DNA of 64,000 bases from Pontibacillus halophilus JSM 076056 = DSM 19796 (GTDB lineage Bacteria > Bacillota > Bacilli > Bacillales > BH030062), in the NCBI RefSeq assembly GCF_000425205.1, contig NZ_AULI01000006.1:62001-126000 (forward strand). Reading direction: 5' to 3'. This document shows positions 38,491 to 50,820 of this stretch, piece by piece (within the stretch, counting starts at the first letter, position 1; the number at the start of each line of letters is the position of its first letter). The notes beneath the pieces are model-generated. The model had not been told where the DNA came from and made no database searches. It was given only the letters and a program-made list of their open reading frames with translations. The position numbers and the translations under genes were made by a program.

Positions 38491-39245
38491 CTCACGTGCA
38501 CCCCATTTTCTTTTAGAACTTGTTTCACTGACTCTACACTCGTTTCTTTATAGTGGAAAATGGATGCAGCAAGGGCAGCATCCGCTCGATTATGTTGAAA
38601 TACGTCTACAAAATGGTCCGCATTCCCAGCGCCACCTGAAGCGATGACCGGAATTCCAACCACTTGTTGAACGGTTTCAAGCAACCCAGAATCAAAGCCT
38701 GTCTTCTCACCATCACGGTCCATACTCGTTACCAAGAGTTCGCCCGCTCCACGTCGCTCTACTTCCTGGGCCCAATCGGTGACAAGCCATTCCGTTGGAC
38801 GACGCCCTCCATGAGTATATACCCGATACGTCCCCACTTCTTCATCGTATTTCGCATCAATAGCCACGACAATACATTGGGAGCCGAAATAATTAGCCCC
38901 TTCCGTCACAAGCTCAGGGGAACGAACCGCTGCTGAATTCAAGGAGACCTTGTCCGCTCCGGCACGGAGAATGGATTTCATATCTTCTAAAGAACCAATC
39001 CCTCCTCCAACTGTAAAGGGGATGGCAAGGGTAGCTGCCACTTCACGAACCATTTCAACCATTGTTTTACGCCCTTCATGGGTAGCTGAGATATCAAGGA
39101 AAACCAATTCGTCGGCACCTTGTTCATCGTATACCTTTGCCAACTCAACAGGATCACCAGCATCTCGTAAGGAAAGAAACTGGATCCCTTTGACGACTCG
39201 GCCTTCTTTCACATCTAAGCATGGAATGATTCGTTTCGTTAGCAT
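38487..39245 (-). CDS. hisF: Imidazole glycerol phosphate synthase, cyclase subunit
   Basis: TIM-barrel cyclase/lyase that works with HisH. The 252 residues show [15 protein letters not shown] with the catalytic Asp11, [22 protein letters not shown] with the second catalytic Asp, and [13 protein letters not shown]. It overlaps hisA by 7 nt and hisI by 4 nt, so translation is coupled throughout. Confidence 0.97.
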   Translation of the reverse strand: MLTKRIIPCLDVKEGRVVKGIQFLSLRDAGDPVELAKVYDEQGADELVFLDISATHEGRKTMVEMVREVAATLAIPFTVGGGIGSLEDMKSILRAGADKVSLNSAAVRSPELVTEGANYFGSQCIVVAIDAKYDEEVGTYRVYTHGGRRPTEWLVTDWAQEVERRGAGELLVTSMDRDGEKTGFDSGLLETVQQVVGIPVIASGGAGNADHFVDVFQHNRADAALAASIFHYKETSVESVKQVLKENGVHVR

Positions 39246-39979
39246 GAGCCATCCACCTCTTCTAGCGCCTGTTGTAAATTCAACTCATTTGTATAGATGG
39301 CTTTTCCTACGATTGCGCCACCTACGCCGTCTGAAGCGTAACGTTTTAGCTCTTGCAAATCTTCAATATGACGTACGCCACCTGAGGCAATAATTTCTTT
39401 GCCACTTTCTTTCGCTAAGTTGACAATCGCTTCTGTACTTGGACCGCTCATCATGCCGTCTTTCGCGATGTCAGTGAATATAAACGTCTCGACTCCTGCC
39501 TCGGCAAAGTAGTTCGCCACATCAGCAATCGATTTCGTAGAATTAGTGAGCCATCCTTCTGTTGCCACATATCCATCTCTTGCATCGATCCCAATTGCAA
39601 TTTTACTTCCATAGATGGAGACAAGCTCTTTCGTCAGCTCAGGGTTCGTAATAGCTAGGCTTCCAATAATGACTCGGTCCACTCCGTTATCCAGGTAATA
39701 ACGAACATCCTCCTCTGTACGAATGCCGCCACCCATCTGTACATTAATATCCAATTGCTGTGCTACTTGTACAATATGACTCGCATTCACACGTTTGCCA
39801 TCCCGAGCGCCATCTAGGTCTACCATGTGTACCCACTTTGATCCTTGTTCTGAGAACCCTCTCGCCACGTCTATTGGTGAATCCCCATAAATGGTTTCAC
39901 GGTTAAAGTCCCCTTGCATGAGGCGAACACATTTCCCTCCACGTAAATCAATTGCTGGATAGATCGTAAATTGCGCCAT
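39239..39979 (-). CDS. hisA: ProFAR isomerase (HisA)
   Basis: Amadori isomerase of the histidine pathway. The 246-residue half-barrel repeat protein has [19 protein letters not shown] with the catalytic Asp near position 9, [27 protein letters not shown] with the second Asp, and [12 protein letters not shown]. It follows hisH by 2 nt and overlaps hisF. Confidence 0.97.
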   Translation of the reverse strand: MAQFTIYPAIDLRGGKCVRLMQGDFNRETIYGDSPIDVARGFSEQGSKWVHMVDLDGARDGKRVNASHIVQVAQQLDINVQMGGGIRTEEDVRYYLDNGVDRVIIGSLAITNPELTKELVSIYGSKIAIGIDARDGYVATEGWLTNSTKSIADVANYFAEAGVETFIFTDIAKDGMMSGPSTEAIVNLAKESGKEIIASGGVRHIEDLQELKRYASDGVGGAIVGKAIYTNELNLQQALEEVDGSC

Positions 39980-39981
39980 CC

Positions 39982-40626
39982 TTACACCCCTCTCTCCGTT
40001 TGTTCTGTCACGTATTCACAAAAGTTCTTTAAGATTTTCATGCCTGTTGGACCACTTTTCTCAGGGTGAAATTGCGTTCCAAATACATGGCCTTTTCCGA
40101 CGACAGCTGGAACGGTCGTCTCGTAATCCGCACTTGCAATGACAACCTCATCATCTTCTGTTGTTAGATAGTAAGAATGTACAAAATAGACATAGCCGTC
40201 TTCTATCCCATTTAATAACACGGAAGATGGATGACGCTGATCGAGGTGATTCCATCCCATATGAGGCACTTTAAACATTTCCCCGCTTGCATTCTCTCCT
40301 TCGAACCGTACAATACGCCCCGGTAATAAACCTAATCCAGTTGTACTTGTGTTCTCGTCGCTCTCATCGAAGAGCAATTGCATCCCTAAGCAAATGCCAA
40401 GCAAGGGCGTTCCTTGTTCTACCTTTCGTTGCACAAGTTCTTTCAATCCCGTCTCGTTAAGTGCCTTCATTGCATCAGGAAAGGCACCTACACCAGGAAG
40501 CACTAACCCATCGCAACGCTCGAGCACTTCTTTCCGATCGGTTACTGTCGCTTCAACATCGAGGCGATCTAGTGCTTTTAAGACGCTGAATAAATTCCCC
40601 ATTCCATAATCAATAACACCTATCAT
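39982..40626 (-). CDS. hisH: Imidazole glycerol phosphate synthase, glutaminase subunit
   Basis: Class I glutamine amidotransferase of 214 residues that feeds ammonia to HisF. The triad is visible: nucleophile Cys in [15 protein letters not shown], and His/Glu in [12 protein letters not shown]. The N-terminus [14 protein letters not shown] is typical. The gene starts directly after the hisB stop codon. Confidence 0.97.
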   Translation of the reverse strand: MIGVIDYGMGNLFSVLKALDRLDVEATVTDRKEVLERCDGLVLPGVGAFPDAMKALNETGLKELVQRKVEQGTPLLGICLGMQLLFDESDENTSTTGLGLLPGRIVRFEGENASGEMFKVPHMGWNHLDQRHPSSVLLNGIEDGYVYFVHSYYLTTEDDEVVIASADYETTVPAVVGKGHVFGTQFHPEKSGPTGMKILKNFCEYVTEQTERGV

Positions 40627-41220
40627 CTACAAACTTCCCTTCGTCGACATGATTCCTGTGATTCGAGGGTCGATTTGAGTTGCCTCATCAAGCGCGCGAG
40701 CTGTCGCTTTGAACATTGCCTCGATTATGTGATGGGTGTTGGACCCATGATGCACGACGATATGAAGGTTCATTCGAGCTTCCAAAGCTAGCTTCCAGAA
40801 GAATTCATGAACGTTTTCTGTGTCAAAGGTGCCGACTTTCTGAGCAGGCAAGTCTGCTTTAAATTCAAGGTGTGGGCGGTCACTTAAATCTATAGCAACG
40901 GTCACAAGCGTTTCATCCATTGGCAATGTGAAGGAACCATACCGTTTAATACCCGCTTTATCGCCAATCGCCTCCGAAAGCGCTTGGCCGAGTACAATAC
41001 CGATATCTTCTGTTAAATGGTGATCATCGACTTCAACATCCCCGCGACCTTTCACATTCAGATCAAAGAAGCCATGCTTCTTAAATAAATCGAGCATATG
41101 AGCTAGAAATGGCACTTCCACGTCTATTTCACCTTTCCCCGTACCATCGATTGCTAAAGAAAGGTCGATTGATGTCTCTCCAGTTGTCCTAGATTTCTCA
41201 CTAACTCTATTTTCACCCAT
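40627..41220 (-). CDS. hisB: Imidazoleglycerol-phosphate dehydratase
   Basis: Mn-dependent dehydratase of 197 residues; only the IGPD domain is present, without the HisN-type phosphatase of enteric HisB. Metal-binding repeats are seen as HMLDLFKKHGFFD, DDHHLTEDIGIVLG and VVHHGSNTHHIIEA. Its ATG overlaps the hisD stop by one base. Histidinol-phosphatase must be encoded elsewhere. Confidence 0.97.
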   Translation of the reverse strand: MGENRVSEKSRTTGETSIDLSLAIDGTGKGEIDVEVPFLAHMLDLFKKHGFFDLNVKGRGDVEVDDHHLTEDIGIVLGQALSEAIGDKAGIKRYGSFTLPMDETLVTVAIDLSDRPHLEFKADLPAQKVGTFDTENVHEFFWKLALEARMNLHIVVHHGSNTHHIIEAMFKATARALDEATQIDPRITGIMSTKGSL

Positions 41221-42503
41221 TATGCATCGTTCTCCTTCCGTGTCTCTACTGCTCGAGCGTGCCCCTCTAAACCTTCAAGTCTCGCAAAGCGGGCAATCTT
41301 CTCGTAATTCTCATTATAAGCGGCTTGACTATAAGCAATCACACTCGATTTCTTAACAAAGTCATCTACGTTCAATGGACTTGAGAACCGTGCTGTTCCG
41401 CTCGTTGGCAACACATGATTGGGACCTGCAAAATAGTCACCAATTGGTTCTGAACTATATCGACCAAGGAAGATGGCACCCGCATGTTTTACTTTCCCTA
41501 ACCACTCAAACGGATTCTCTGTTAGAACTTCTAAGTGCTCAGGAGCGAGCTCATTCACGACATCTATTCCTTCAGTCAATGTGTTGCAAAGAACAATACC
41601 ACCATACTCCTCAATGCTTTTTCGCGCGATTGCTGCTCGTGGTAATATGGCAAGCTGTGATTCGACTTGTTCTTTAACCGCTTGAGCCAATAACTCTGAA
41701 TCCGTGACGAGTACACTCGAAGAACGCGCATCATGCTCCGCTTGAGATAGTAGATCAGCAGCGACCTCATCCGCATTTGCAGAACGGTCGGCGAACACGA
41801 CAATTTCACTAGGACCCGCAATCATGTCAATATCAACGCGTCCATACACATGTTGCTTCGCTAAGGCGACGTACACATTTCCAGGACCTGTAATCTTATG
41901 CACGCGAGGAATCGTTTCCGTACCGTACGCTAGCGCTGCAACCGCCTGTGCACCACCAACCTTATACACTTCCGTAACGCCTGCAAGTTGTGCTGCAACA
42001 AGAACTCCAGCAGGGATGACCCCTTCAGAGGATGGAGGAGTTACAATTGCGATTCGTTCCACTCCTGCAACGACAGCAGGGATGACGTTCATAAATACAG
42101 AAGATGGGTAAGCTGCAGTTCCACCAGGTACATACACACCTACCGCCTCGAGAGGGGTAACCTTCTGACCGAGTATAGTTCCATTTTCTTGAGTATCCAT
42201 CCAAGAGGTTCGGGTTTGTTTCTCGTGAAAGGCACGAATATTCTCAGCCGCTTCTTTAAGGATGCTGACTTCTTCTTGATCTAACTGTTGCCAAGCCACT
42301 TGGAACTCTTCATCTGTTACCAGAAGCTGATTTAATCGAGCACCATCTAATTGTTCGGTGTAAGAGAAGAGAGCCTTGTCCCCTTGCTCCTTCACATCGT
42401 TAATTATGGTTTGAACGGTTTCCCTTTGTGCTTCTGTCCCGCTGTCCACATTTCGAATCAAGGACCCTAATTCATTTGAAGATAATAGTTGCACGTTTAT
42501 CAC
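41220..42503 (-). CDS. hisD: Histidinol dehydrogenase
   Basis: NAD-dependent Zn enzyme for the last two steps of histidine synthesis. The 427 residues include GVYVPGGTAAYPSSVFM, the GGAQAVAALAYG region, AGPSEIVVFAD, the SQAEHDARSSSVL Zn-binding segment and NHVLPTSGTARF. It is 3 nt downstream of hisG and overlaps hisB by one base. Confidence 0.97.
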   Translation of the reverse strand: MINVQLLSSNELGSLIRNVDSGTEAQRETVQTIINDVKEQGDKALFSYTEQLDGARLNQLLVTDEEFQVAWQQLDQEEVSILKEAAENIRAFHEKQTRTSWMDTQENGTILGQKVTPLEAVGVYVPGGTAAYPSSVFMNVIPAVVAGVERIAIVTPPSSEGVIPAGVLVAAQLAGVTEVYKVGGAQAVAALAYGTETIPRVHKITGPGNVYVALAKQHVYGRVDIDMIAGPSEIVVFADRSANADEVAADLLSQAEHDARSSSVLVTDSELLAQAVKEQVESQLAILPRAAIARKSIEEYGGIVLCNTLTEGIDVVNELAPEHLEVLTENPFEWLGKVKHAGAIFLGRYSSEPIGDYFAGPNHVLPTSGTARFSSPLNVDDFVKKSSVIAYSQAAYNENYEKIARFARLEGLEGHARAVETRKENDA

Positions 42504-42506
42504 CTC

Positions 42507-43127
42507 TTACACTTGTTTACTTAAGCGTTGTATTAGTGGATCTATCGTTTGACTCTTCATTCGATAACTAACCGGATTCACGATAAAGCGTGAAGTAATA
42601 TCTACAATCTTCTCATATTCAACCAACCCATTTTCTTTAAGTGTTGCACCAGAAGATACGATATCCACAATGCGGTCGGTTAGACCAATGAGTGGGGCAA
42701 GTTCAATTGAACCGTTTAACGGGACGATTTCGATTTGCTCACCTTGTTCTCTGAAATATTCAGAAGCCACCCTCGGATACTTCGTCGCAATCTTAGGAGC
42801 GATTTTACTTAACGGTTTATCCGGTAAGCCTGCTACGGCTAGGTAGCATGGACTAATCTTTAAATCAAGCACCTCATAGACATCACGATTCTGCTCCAAT
42901 AGCACGTCCTTACCTGCTATCCCGCAATCTGCGGCACCATACTCCACATACGTCACGACGTCCATCGGCTTCGCCAACATCACGCGTATCTTATGCTCTT
43001 CAAAGTCGAAAATGAGCTTACGAGAATCGTCTAAGTCTGTTATATCATAACCGGCCCCTTTCAATAACTCTGCAGCTTCGTTGTAGATTCTTCCTTTAGG
43101 CATCGCAATGGTTAACCAATCACTCAT
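42507..43127 (-). CDS. hisG: ATP phosphoribosyltransferase, short form catalytic subunit
   Basis: First and committed step of histidine synthesis. The 206-residue length marks the short HisG form, which lacks the C-terminal regulatory domain and needs HisZ. Motifs: [30 protein letters not shown], and the PRPP-binding [16 protein letters not shown]. Start overlaps the hisZ stop by 4 nt, in line with the obligatory HisZ-HisG complex. Confidence 0.97.
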   Translation of the reverse strand: MSDWLTIAMPKGRIYNEAAELLKGAGYDITDLDDSRKLIFDFEEHKIRVMLAKPMDVVTYVEYGAADCGIAGKDVLLEQNRDVYEVLDLKISPCYLAVAGLPDKPLSKIAPKIATKYPRVASEYFREQGEQIEIVPLNGSIELAPLIGLTDRIVDIVSSGATLKENGLVEYEKIVDITSRFIVNPVSYRMKSQTIDPLIQRLSKQV

Positions 43128-44299
43128 TCTGATTCCCCTCCTCGACGAACATTGATGACTGTTGCATATCGGTTCGTAAATTGCTCGAGGTCATCGACTT
43201 CTCGAATATGCTGCAACGTCGCAACTTCCCCTTTACCACGAAGTTGTTGGGCTGTCTCTACAGCTTCACTGAAATATTCATCATCAAATAAAACAATCGT
43301 TCCATGTTTTTGACCGTTCTCTTTGTCAAGCGCCTCCACAAGCCGGTCCAGTCGTACGGCGAATCCTGTTGCAGACGCCTCAGATTGGAATGCAGGCAGC
43401 AACTGATCATAACGACCTCCGTTGCAAAGCAACGCACCTATACGTGGTGCATATCCCTCAAATAGAATGCCAGTGTAATAGTTCATGTGACTAATAAGAT
43501 TTAAATCGTAAGAGACATATTCACTGACCCCATACTGTTCAAGCAATTCATCAAGCTTTATTAATTCGTCAATTGTAGATTTAGAAGATTCATTATTCGT
43601 TAGCTCTTTCGCATCCTCTAACCTCGTACGGTTCCCTCTCAAGGAAAGCAGTCCTTGCAGTGTTTCTTTATCACGGTCTGCTATTCCTGAATCATTGACC
43701 GCTTGCTGGAAGCCTACATAGTTCTTCTGATATAAATAACGGAGAAATACGTCTCCATCTTCCTCGTTCTCAAATATTTCATTTAATAACCCTTTGACGA
43801 AGCCAATGTGACCTATCGTTAGCTGAAATTCCTCAAGTCCTGCCGCTTTCAGAGCCTCAATCTGTAGAGAAATGACTTCTGCATCTGCATAGACAGAATC
43901 TTCTCCGATATATTCAATTCCAACCTGGTCAAACTGAGCTGGCTTTCCACCCTCAATTTGTTGAGCACGAAATACAGGTCCAGAGTAAGCTAAGCGAATT
44001 GGATATCCATTCTCCTTTAGCTGTGAAGCGGCCACTCTTGCAATCGGTGCAGTTAAATCTGGACGAAGGACAAGCGTATGGCCTTGCTGGTCTAACAATT
44101 TAAACAGCTGGGTTTCATCAATTGCACTCGCTTCCCCAACCGTATCTAAGTATTCTAGCATTGGCGTATCAAGGAATTGGTACCCCCAAGTCGTCATAGT
44201 TTCCGTTAAAGCTTGCTCAGACTTTTGCTTCTGCTCATAGAAAAAAGGAAGCGTATCCCTCATTCCAAGCGGTTTCTCAAACGTTAAACGATTTCCCAT
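43124..44299 (-). CDS. hisZ: ATP phosphoribosyltransferase regulatory subunit HisZ
   Basis: Catalytically inactive histidyl-tRNA-synthetase paralogue that activates short HisG and gives histidine feedback. The 391 residues keep the class II core: [15 protein letters not shown], the [13 protein letters not shown] motif 2 region, [12 protein letters not shown], and a [12 protein letters not shown] stretch. The C-terminal anticodon-binding domain is reduced. It is the first gene of the operon, with AAGGGAG upstream of the ATG. Confidence 0.95.
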   Translation of the reverse strand: MGNRLTFEKPLGMRDTLPFFYEQKQKSEQALTETMTTWGYQFLDTPMLEYLDTVGEASAIDETQLFKLLDQQGHTLVLRPDLTAPIARVAASQLKENGYPIRLAYSGPVFRAQQIEGGKPAQFDQVGIEYIGEDSVYADAEVISLQIEALKAAGLEEFQLTIGHIGFVKGLLNEIFENEEDGDVFLRYLYQKNYVGFQQAVNDSGIADRDKETLQGLLSLRGNRTRLEDAKELTNNESSKSTIDELIKLDELLEQYGVSEYVSYDLNLISHMNYYTGILFEGYAPRIGALLCNGGRYDQLLPAFQSEASATGFAVRLDRLVEALDKENGQKHGTIVLFDDEYFSEAVETAQQLRGKGEVATLQHIREVDDLEQFTNRYATVINVRRGGESE

Positions 44300-44360
44300 T
44301 CGTGCATCTCCCTTCCCACATCACTGGTGCAGTAATTGTCCGAATCCTTTAGTTCGCTAA

Positions 44361-44398
44361 TATGTTAACATGCTAACATGATGAAGATACCTCGTCAA
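44361..44398 (-). promoter_or_regulatory. Promoter and palindromic operator of the his operon
   Basis: TTGACG (44393-44398), 17 bp, TAGCAT (44370-44375) on the minus strand form the promoter. The -10 lies inside GTTAACATGCTAAC (44364-44377), symmetrical at 12 of 14 positions, and the adjoining ATGTTAACAT is a perfect palindrome. This fits a repressor site. No T-box leader is seen. Confidence 0.6.
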
Positions 44399-44452
44399 TT
44401 CAAAACCATTCACTATGTGCAAATGCAACTGGGATCCGCCTACATAGATATA

Positions 44453-44490
44453 AAAACCCCCTTGCTGATTTGAACCAGCAAGGGGGTTTT
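44453..44490 (-). terminator. Terminator of the 44.5-45.3 kb gene
   Basis: AAAACCCCCTTGCTG pairs perfectly with CAGCAAGGGGGTTTT; it begins within the stop codon of the upstream minus-strand gene and is followed by T. Confidence 0.88.
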
Positions 44491-45316
44491 AGTACTGTTT
44501 TCTTACCCGATATAAAGCATCTAATACAGAAAGGAACAGCAGCAGTTCGTCCTCCATTCGCCCATTGATGTATCGGTCAATCAAATACCCACTATATCGT
44601 TCGAAAGGCCGTGGGTTTTCGAGTGGAATGCCGTCTCTTTTAAGTTTTAGCGCTGTAATTCCATCGGGCGTGTCAACTGATATGTAGTCAAGGTCTCCAC
44701 CACTATTAGCCTGCCAGCGTAAATCATTACCCTTATATAGTAAAAGCTGAAACTCTTTTTTCTTTTCTTGGAGAATCTCAAACACTTTCTGGTCTTCATC
44801 ATTATAGATAACGAAATTGGCTTTGAAGCCTTGTTTCTTATAGATGGTATAGTGAGCACCTGTCTGGTCTTGTATAAATTCATACGTCACAGGCCACCAA
44901 TTGCCTCCATTACCACCTTGAGTCATGGAGGCAATTAATGAAGATGCCACCTCATTCTTAACAGATAGCGGTCGGCACCAATAGGTAAAGTAAGCACGTT
45001 CATGTAAATTATATAATCGAGTATGACCAGCTTCATTCTTTAGATACATTCGAGCTGGCCATTCGTCTCCATCCGCTACCATAAACGATTGCTTAGGTAG
45101 AGATGACGGAGAGGCTTTATAAATTTCATAAAGAACCACGGTAAGTTTCAATCCACCTATGATCCATAATAGCATGGCTGGATATTGGACCTGCCCCCAA
45201 TTAAACCATGGGAGTAAGGCCCCCAAGGCGACAATGCCCCCCACCATCACAATCACACTTCCAGATACGAGTTTACGCTTTCGATCTATGCTTTCGATCT
45301 CATCCATTTTAGCCAA
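44489..45316 (-). CDS. Membrane-anchored protein of unknown function
   Basis: No family is recognised. The product (about 275 residues) has two adjacent membrane segments near the N-terminus (VIVMVGGIVALGALLPWF and AMLLWIIGGLKLTVVLYEI). A soluble domain of about 200 residues follows, with aromatic- and Gly-rich strands (ASMTQGGNGGNWWPVTYEF) and a helical C-terminus. Start uncertain: a TTG at 45316 has AGGAGGGG 6 nt upstream, an ATG at 45307 is 15 nt from it, and an ATG at 45388 has no site and lies within the preceding gene. It follows the YdjM-like gene and may be co-transcribed with it. Confidence 0.6.
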   Translation of the reverse strand: MAKMDEIESIDRKRKLVSGSVIVMVGGIVALGALLPWFNWGQVQYPAMLLWIIGGLKLTVVLYEIYKASPSSLPKQSFMVADGDEWPARMYLKNEAGHTRLYNLHERAYFTYWCRPLSVKNEVASSLIASMTQGGNGGNWWPVTYEFIQDQTGAHYTIYKKQGFKANFVIYNDEDQKVFEILQEKKKEFQLLLYKGNDLRWQANSGGDLDYISVDTPDGITALKLKRDGIPLENPRPFERYSGYLIDRYINGRMEDELLLFLSVLDALYRVRKQY

Positions 45317-45368
45317 ACTCAACCCCTCCTGCCTACTATACGACAGAAGGCTGGAAATCGTTTCATGT

Positions 45369-45995
45369 TTATTTCCATCCCCAACCATCTGGGAGGAGCA
45401 AATATAGATTGAGAACGATCAAGAGAAAGGTAATCAACCTCTCAGCTGTAGAACCTGTCTTGAACGTCACGAAGAATTTATAATACGTCTTACTAAAGGG
45501 GTAAAATAACGGAATACCCCTCTTCGTAATATAATCCCCTAGTAAATGAGAAAGCACCCCGACGAAGAAACCGAGTAAGTAGAGCCAATACACCTCGAAG
45601 TACCAATACATAAATAAGCCATACCCACCTACAAGTGCAAGAAATAATAACGAGTGAGTAAACTTCCGATGCCCTTTAAAGACAAACAATAAGGGAAACA
45701 GAAGAATGGCATAGAAGCGATATTCTCCTACAAGTTGGATCATGCCTTCAGGATAGAATACCCACATTAAATAAGCGACAATCAAGAGCAAGAATCCAAC
45801 GTTCCAGAATAACCTCCCAAGCTTTGATGTTGGCGTATCTATGTCAGGAAATAATGAGCCTACTAAGACAACCACTATGAAAATAAAGGTGGTTAAGAAT
45901 GAATCCGGCGTATAGTCGATGAGCTGGAAACCCGTTATGGTTGCAATCCCTGCAGTTAAGCCTAGTACTTGATGACTTGTTGCTTCCATTTCCAT
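45369..45995 (-). CDS. YdjM/DUF457 family membrane-bound predicted metal-dependent hydrolase
   Basis: Second member of this family in the window, 208 residues. The conserved motifs are VGSLFPDIDTPTSKLGR, FKGHRKFTHSLLF and GVLSHLLGDYITKRG, set between about five membrane segments. The ATG at 45995 has AAAGG 5 nt upstream; frames starting at 46049 lack a site. Function is unknown; related proteins were once called LexA-regulated. Confidence 0.78.
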   Translation of the reverse strand: MEMEATSHQVLGLTAGIATITGFQLIDYTPDSFLTTFIFIVVVLVGSLFPDIDTPTSKLGRLFWNVGFLLLIVAYLMWVFYPEGMIQLVGEYRFYAILLFPLLFVFKGHRKFTHSLLFLALVGGYGLFMYWYFEVYWLYLLGFFVGVLSHLLGDYITKRGIPLFYPFSKTYYKFFVTFKTGSTAERLITFLLIVLNLYLLLPDGWGWK

Positions 45996-46276
45996 CACGA
46001 CCTTTATGTAAGATAGCCTCATTATCTCACAAAACGTTTCCAATCGCATGCATGAAAGAGAACGTTTGTTTCCACATTTAACGAGAACGAATAGAACGAT
46101 TTCGGTAGGATTGAATTCATCTATGCTTGTTATGGGCAGTAACCAAAAACTTTTGGGAGTGAAGATAGATTCATCTCTTCTTTAGAAAGTACATCGTTTC
46201 CCTTCAATCAGGTCCTAACATTCTTACGTCTCTAATTTATAAATAAGCGTACTTGTTTAAGGTGCAAAAAAACATG

Positions 46277-46453
46277 ATGGTCTGTTCTAGTTTCCATAGT
46301 AGGTCTGACTAGGGGATGGCGAGACTCCCACGGGATAATGAGCCTAGGGGAGACCCCGGAAAGCGCGAGTAGCGATTGAGGAGGCTTCCCAGCTCCCCGT
46401 AGGAAAGCGAGTCGTCCCCTAGTCAGACCTAGTACCACATAAATACAGACCAT
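46277..46453. repeat. Nested palindromic intergenic repeat element
   Basis: The outer arms ATGGTCTGT (46277-46285) and ACAGACCAT (46445-46453) enclose a second perfect 15-bp pair, GGTCTGACTAGGGGA (46302-46316) and its complement (46415-46429). Imperfect pairing continues inward (GGCGAGACTCC, then AGGAAAGCGAGTC). The interior GC-rich text, with AGGGGAGACCCC, GAGGAGGCTTCCCAG and GGAAAGCGAG, resembles the palindromic repeats scattered between genes in many Bacillaceae. It carries no ORF and looks like a MITE/REP-type element. No target-site duplication is evident. The rest of the gap (46050-46276) holds nothing recognisable. Confidence 0.7.
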
Positions 46454-46493
46454 GCTCAACCCACACTTACTTTGTCCACAACACAGACCAATC

Positions 46494-46530
46494 AAAAAAA
46501 CTCCGCCAAACTGAATGTCCGACGGAGTTT
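46494..46530 (-). terminator. Terminator of glpD
   Basis: AAACTCCGTC pairs with GGCGGAGTTT (one mismatch), followed by seven T on the minus strand, 17 nt after the glpD stop codon. Confidence 0.88.
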
Positions 46531-46547
46531 ATACTTAGCTTTATTGA

Positions 46548-48242
46548 TTAAGAAGCTTCAGATTGAGATACACCTTTCTTAGCGTCGATTGGTGTGACAG
46601 CTTCTTCAAGCAATACGTCCAGCTGATGCGTGTACGTTTCTTGTTGCTCTTCAGTCCAGTTAAGCACTTCACTCATATAACGAATGACACTCTCTTTGTG
46701 AAGGTGTACCCAGTGGATATCGAAGAACAGTGCTGCAGAGCGACGCACGAAGAAATCGACAGGCTTATACGTAAGCTCTTCCTCTAAAGCGTACGTAACC
46801 ATAGCGAAGACTACCGGATCAATATCATGTTTCTTCGCTTCTTCTTTACGGTTCTCGTAACGATTATACACATGATCCACGTTGCCACCGTAAAGTTGGA
46901 TGAGGCGTCTTGCTTGGTCTTCACCCATGCCTAGCCCTTTTCCTTCTTCAACCTTACGTTCCATGAAGCGCTTAAAGCCTTTCGAACCACCTACATCTCC
47001 ACCAGAGATTGGCATGTTTTTCGTTTGTGACTTGCCATACGTTTTGCCATTCTCAGATGACAATTCGCTCGTCACTTGGTTTATAACGCTCTCAGCCATT
47101 TTTCTGTAGCCAGTTAACTTACCGCCAGCGATTGAAATAAGACCGGAATCAGAGGTGAAAATCTCATCCTTACGAGAGATCTCAGAAGGGTCTTTCCCTT
47201 GTTCATAAATTAACGGACGAAGCCCTGACCAGCTTGATTCTACATCTTCTTTAGTAATGTTTAAGCCCGGGAACATGTAATCGATTGATTTCAACACGTA
47301 ATCCCTGTCATCTGTTGTCATCGTTGGATGGGAGATATCGCCTTCATACACAGTATCCGTTGTTCCTACATACGTCTTGCCATCACGCGGGATTGCGAAT
47401 ACCATACGGCCATCTGGCGTATCAAAGTATACAGCCTGACGTAGTGGGAATGTCTGCTGGTCGAATACAAGGTGAATTCCCTTCGTTAAACGCAGCTGTT
47501 TCCCTTTCTTGGAACCGTCCATATCACGTAGCGTATCGACCCATGGGCCGCCGGCGTTTACAATTTTCTGCGCATAAAGAAGGTGGTGCTCACCAGAGAT
47601 CTGGTCTTCCACTTTCACACCTACTACTTTCCCTTGTTCATAGATGAAATCTACAACTTTCGCATAGTTCAACGCATGTGCTCCGTTCTCCACTGCTTTC
47701 TTCATTACGTCTAATGTTAGACGAGCATCATCCGTACGATATTCTACGTAATAGCCGCCGCCTTTAAGTCCCTCTTGCTTCACAAGTGGTTCACGATCAA
47801 TTGTTTCCTCTGGACTTAACATTTTTCTGCGTTCTGATTTCTTAACGCCAGCTAAATAGTCGTATACACGCAAGCCAATGTTCGTACTAAATGGGCCGAA
47901 GTTTCCGCCCTTATGGAAAGGAAGCAACATCCATTCTGGAGTTGTCACGTGTGGACCATTTTCATATACGATTTCACGTTCTTTCCCTACTTCTGCTACC
48001 ATCTTCACTTCAAATTGTTTCAGATAACGAAGTCCGCCGTGCACGAGCTTCGTAGAGCGGCTTGACGTCCCCGCCGCAAAGTCCTGCATTTCAATAACCC
48101 CTGTATTTAAACCTCTTGTTACACCATCAAGCGTAATTCCAGCGCCTGTGATGCCTCCCCCAATAACGAGTACATCTAGGGTAGAGGCTTTCATGTTTTG
48201 ATATACTTTAGAACGATCGAAGCTAGAAAAAGTTTTTGTCAT
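46548..48242 (-). CDS. glpD: Glycerol-3-phosphate dehydrogenase, FAD-dependent (aerobic)
   Basis: Membrane-associated flavoenzyme that oxidises glycerol-3-phosphate to dihydroxyacetone phosphate and feeds electrons to quinone. The 564 residues show the FAD fold VLVIGGGITGAGITLDGVTR, GTSSRSTKLVHGGLRYLK, TKGIHLVFDQ, PRDGKTYVGTTDTVYEG and the SIAGGKLTGYRKMA motif; the C-terminal helical cap is intact. GGAGAG precedes the ATG. It is separated from glpK by a GlpP-type terminator/antiterminator leader. Confidence 0.97.
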   Translation of the reverse strand: MTKTFSSFDRSKVYQNMKASTLDVLVIGGGITGAGITLDGVTRGLNTGVIEMQDFAAGTSSRSTKLVHGGLRYLKQFEVKMVAEVGKEREIVYENGPHVTTPEWMLLPFHKGGNFGPFSTNIGLRVYDYLAGVKKSERRKMLSPEETIDREPLVKQEGLKGGGYYVEYRTDDARLTLDVMKKAVENGAHALNYAKVVDFIYEQGKVVGVKVEDQISGEHHLLYAQKIVNAGGPWVDTLRDMDGSKKGKQLRLTKGIHLVFDQQTFPLRQAVYFDTPDGRMVFAIPRDGKTYVGTTDTVYEGDISHPTMTTDDRDYVLKSIDYMFPGLNITKEDVESSWSGLRPLIYEQGKDPSEISRKDEIFTSDSGLISIAGGKLTGYRKMAESVINQVTSELSSENGKTYGKSQTKNMPISGGDVGGSKGFKRFMERKVEEGKGLGMGEDQARRLIQLYGGNVDHVYNRYENRKEEAKKHDIDPVVFAMVTYALEEELTYKPVDFFVRRSAALFFDIHWVHLHKESVIRYMSEVLNWTEEQQETYTHQLDVLLEEAVTPIDAKKGVSQSEAS

Positions 48243-48329
48243 GATTCTCTCTCCTTTTTTGTTCGGTTTCTAACGCTGTCCACTTTCCTATACCCAACAT
48301 TGAACAGGATTATCCACGTTTCGGCGCAT

Positions 48330-48386
48330 AAAAAAAGAGACCACAAACGCTCCTAAGATATTACACTTAGGACGCTGTGGTCTCTC
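48330..48386 (-). promoter_or_regulatory. glpD leader: GlpP-dependent antiterminator
   Basis: Between glpK and glpD the minus strand carries AGAGACCACAGCGTCCTAAG paired with CTTAGGAGCGTTTGTGGTCTCT (2-nt bulge), followed by T6. This matches the inverted-repeat leader of Bacillus glpD, where GlpP with glycerol-3-phosphate prevents termination. An extended -10 promoter (TGGTATAGT, -10 at 48421-48426) lies just upstream. Confidence 0.85.
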
Positions 48387-48459
48387 CGTTACTCCAAACC
48401 GAACTTATTAACTTACCTTTACTATACCATACCGTGATACAAAAAGATACGGTTATGCA

Positions 48460-50798
<2,339 letters not shown>

Positions 50799-50820
50799 TC
50801 TTCTCCCCTCCTTTTGTTCC

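Noticed and set aside
44300-44360. T-box leader for the his operon
   Set aside because: No T-box core sequence, specifier hairpin or terminator is seen between the promoter and hisZ.
46232-46495. 87-codon frame across the palindromic repeat
   Set aside because: It is an accidental frame through a GC-rich self-complementary repeat with no ribosome-binding site.
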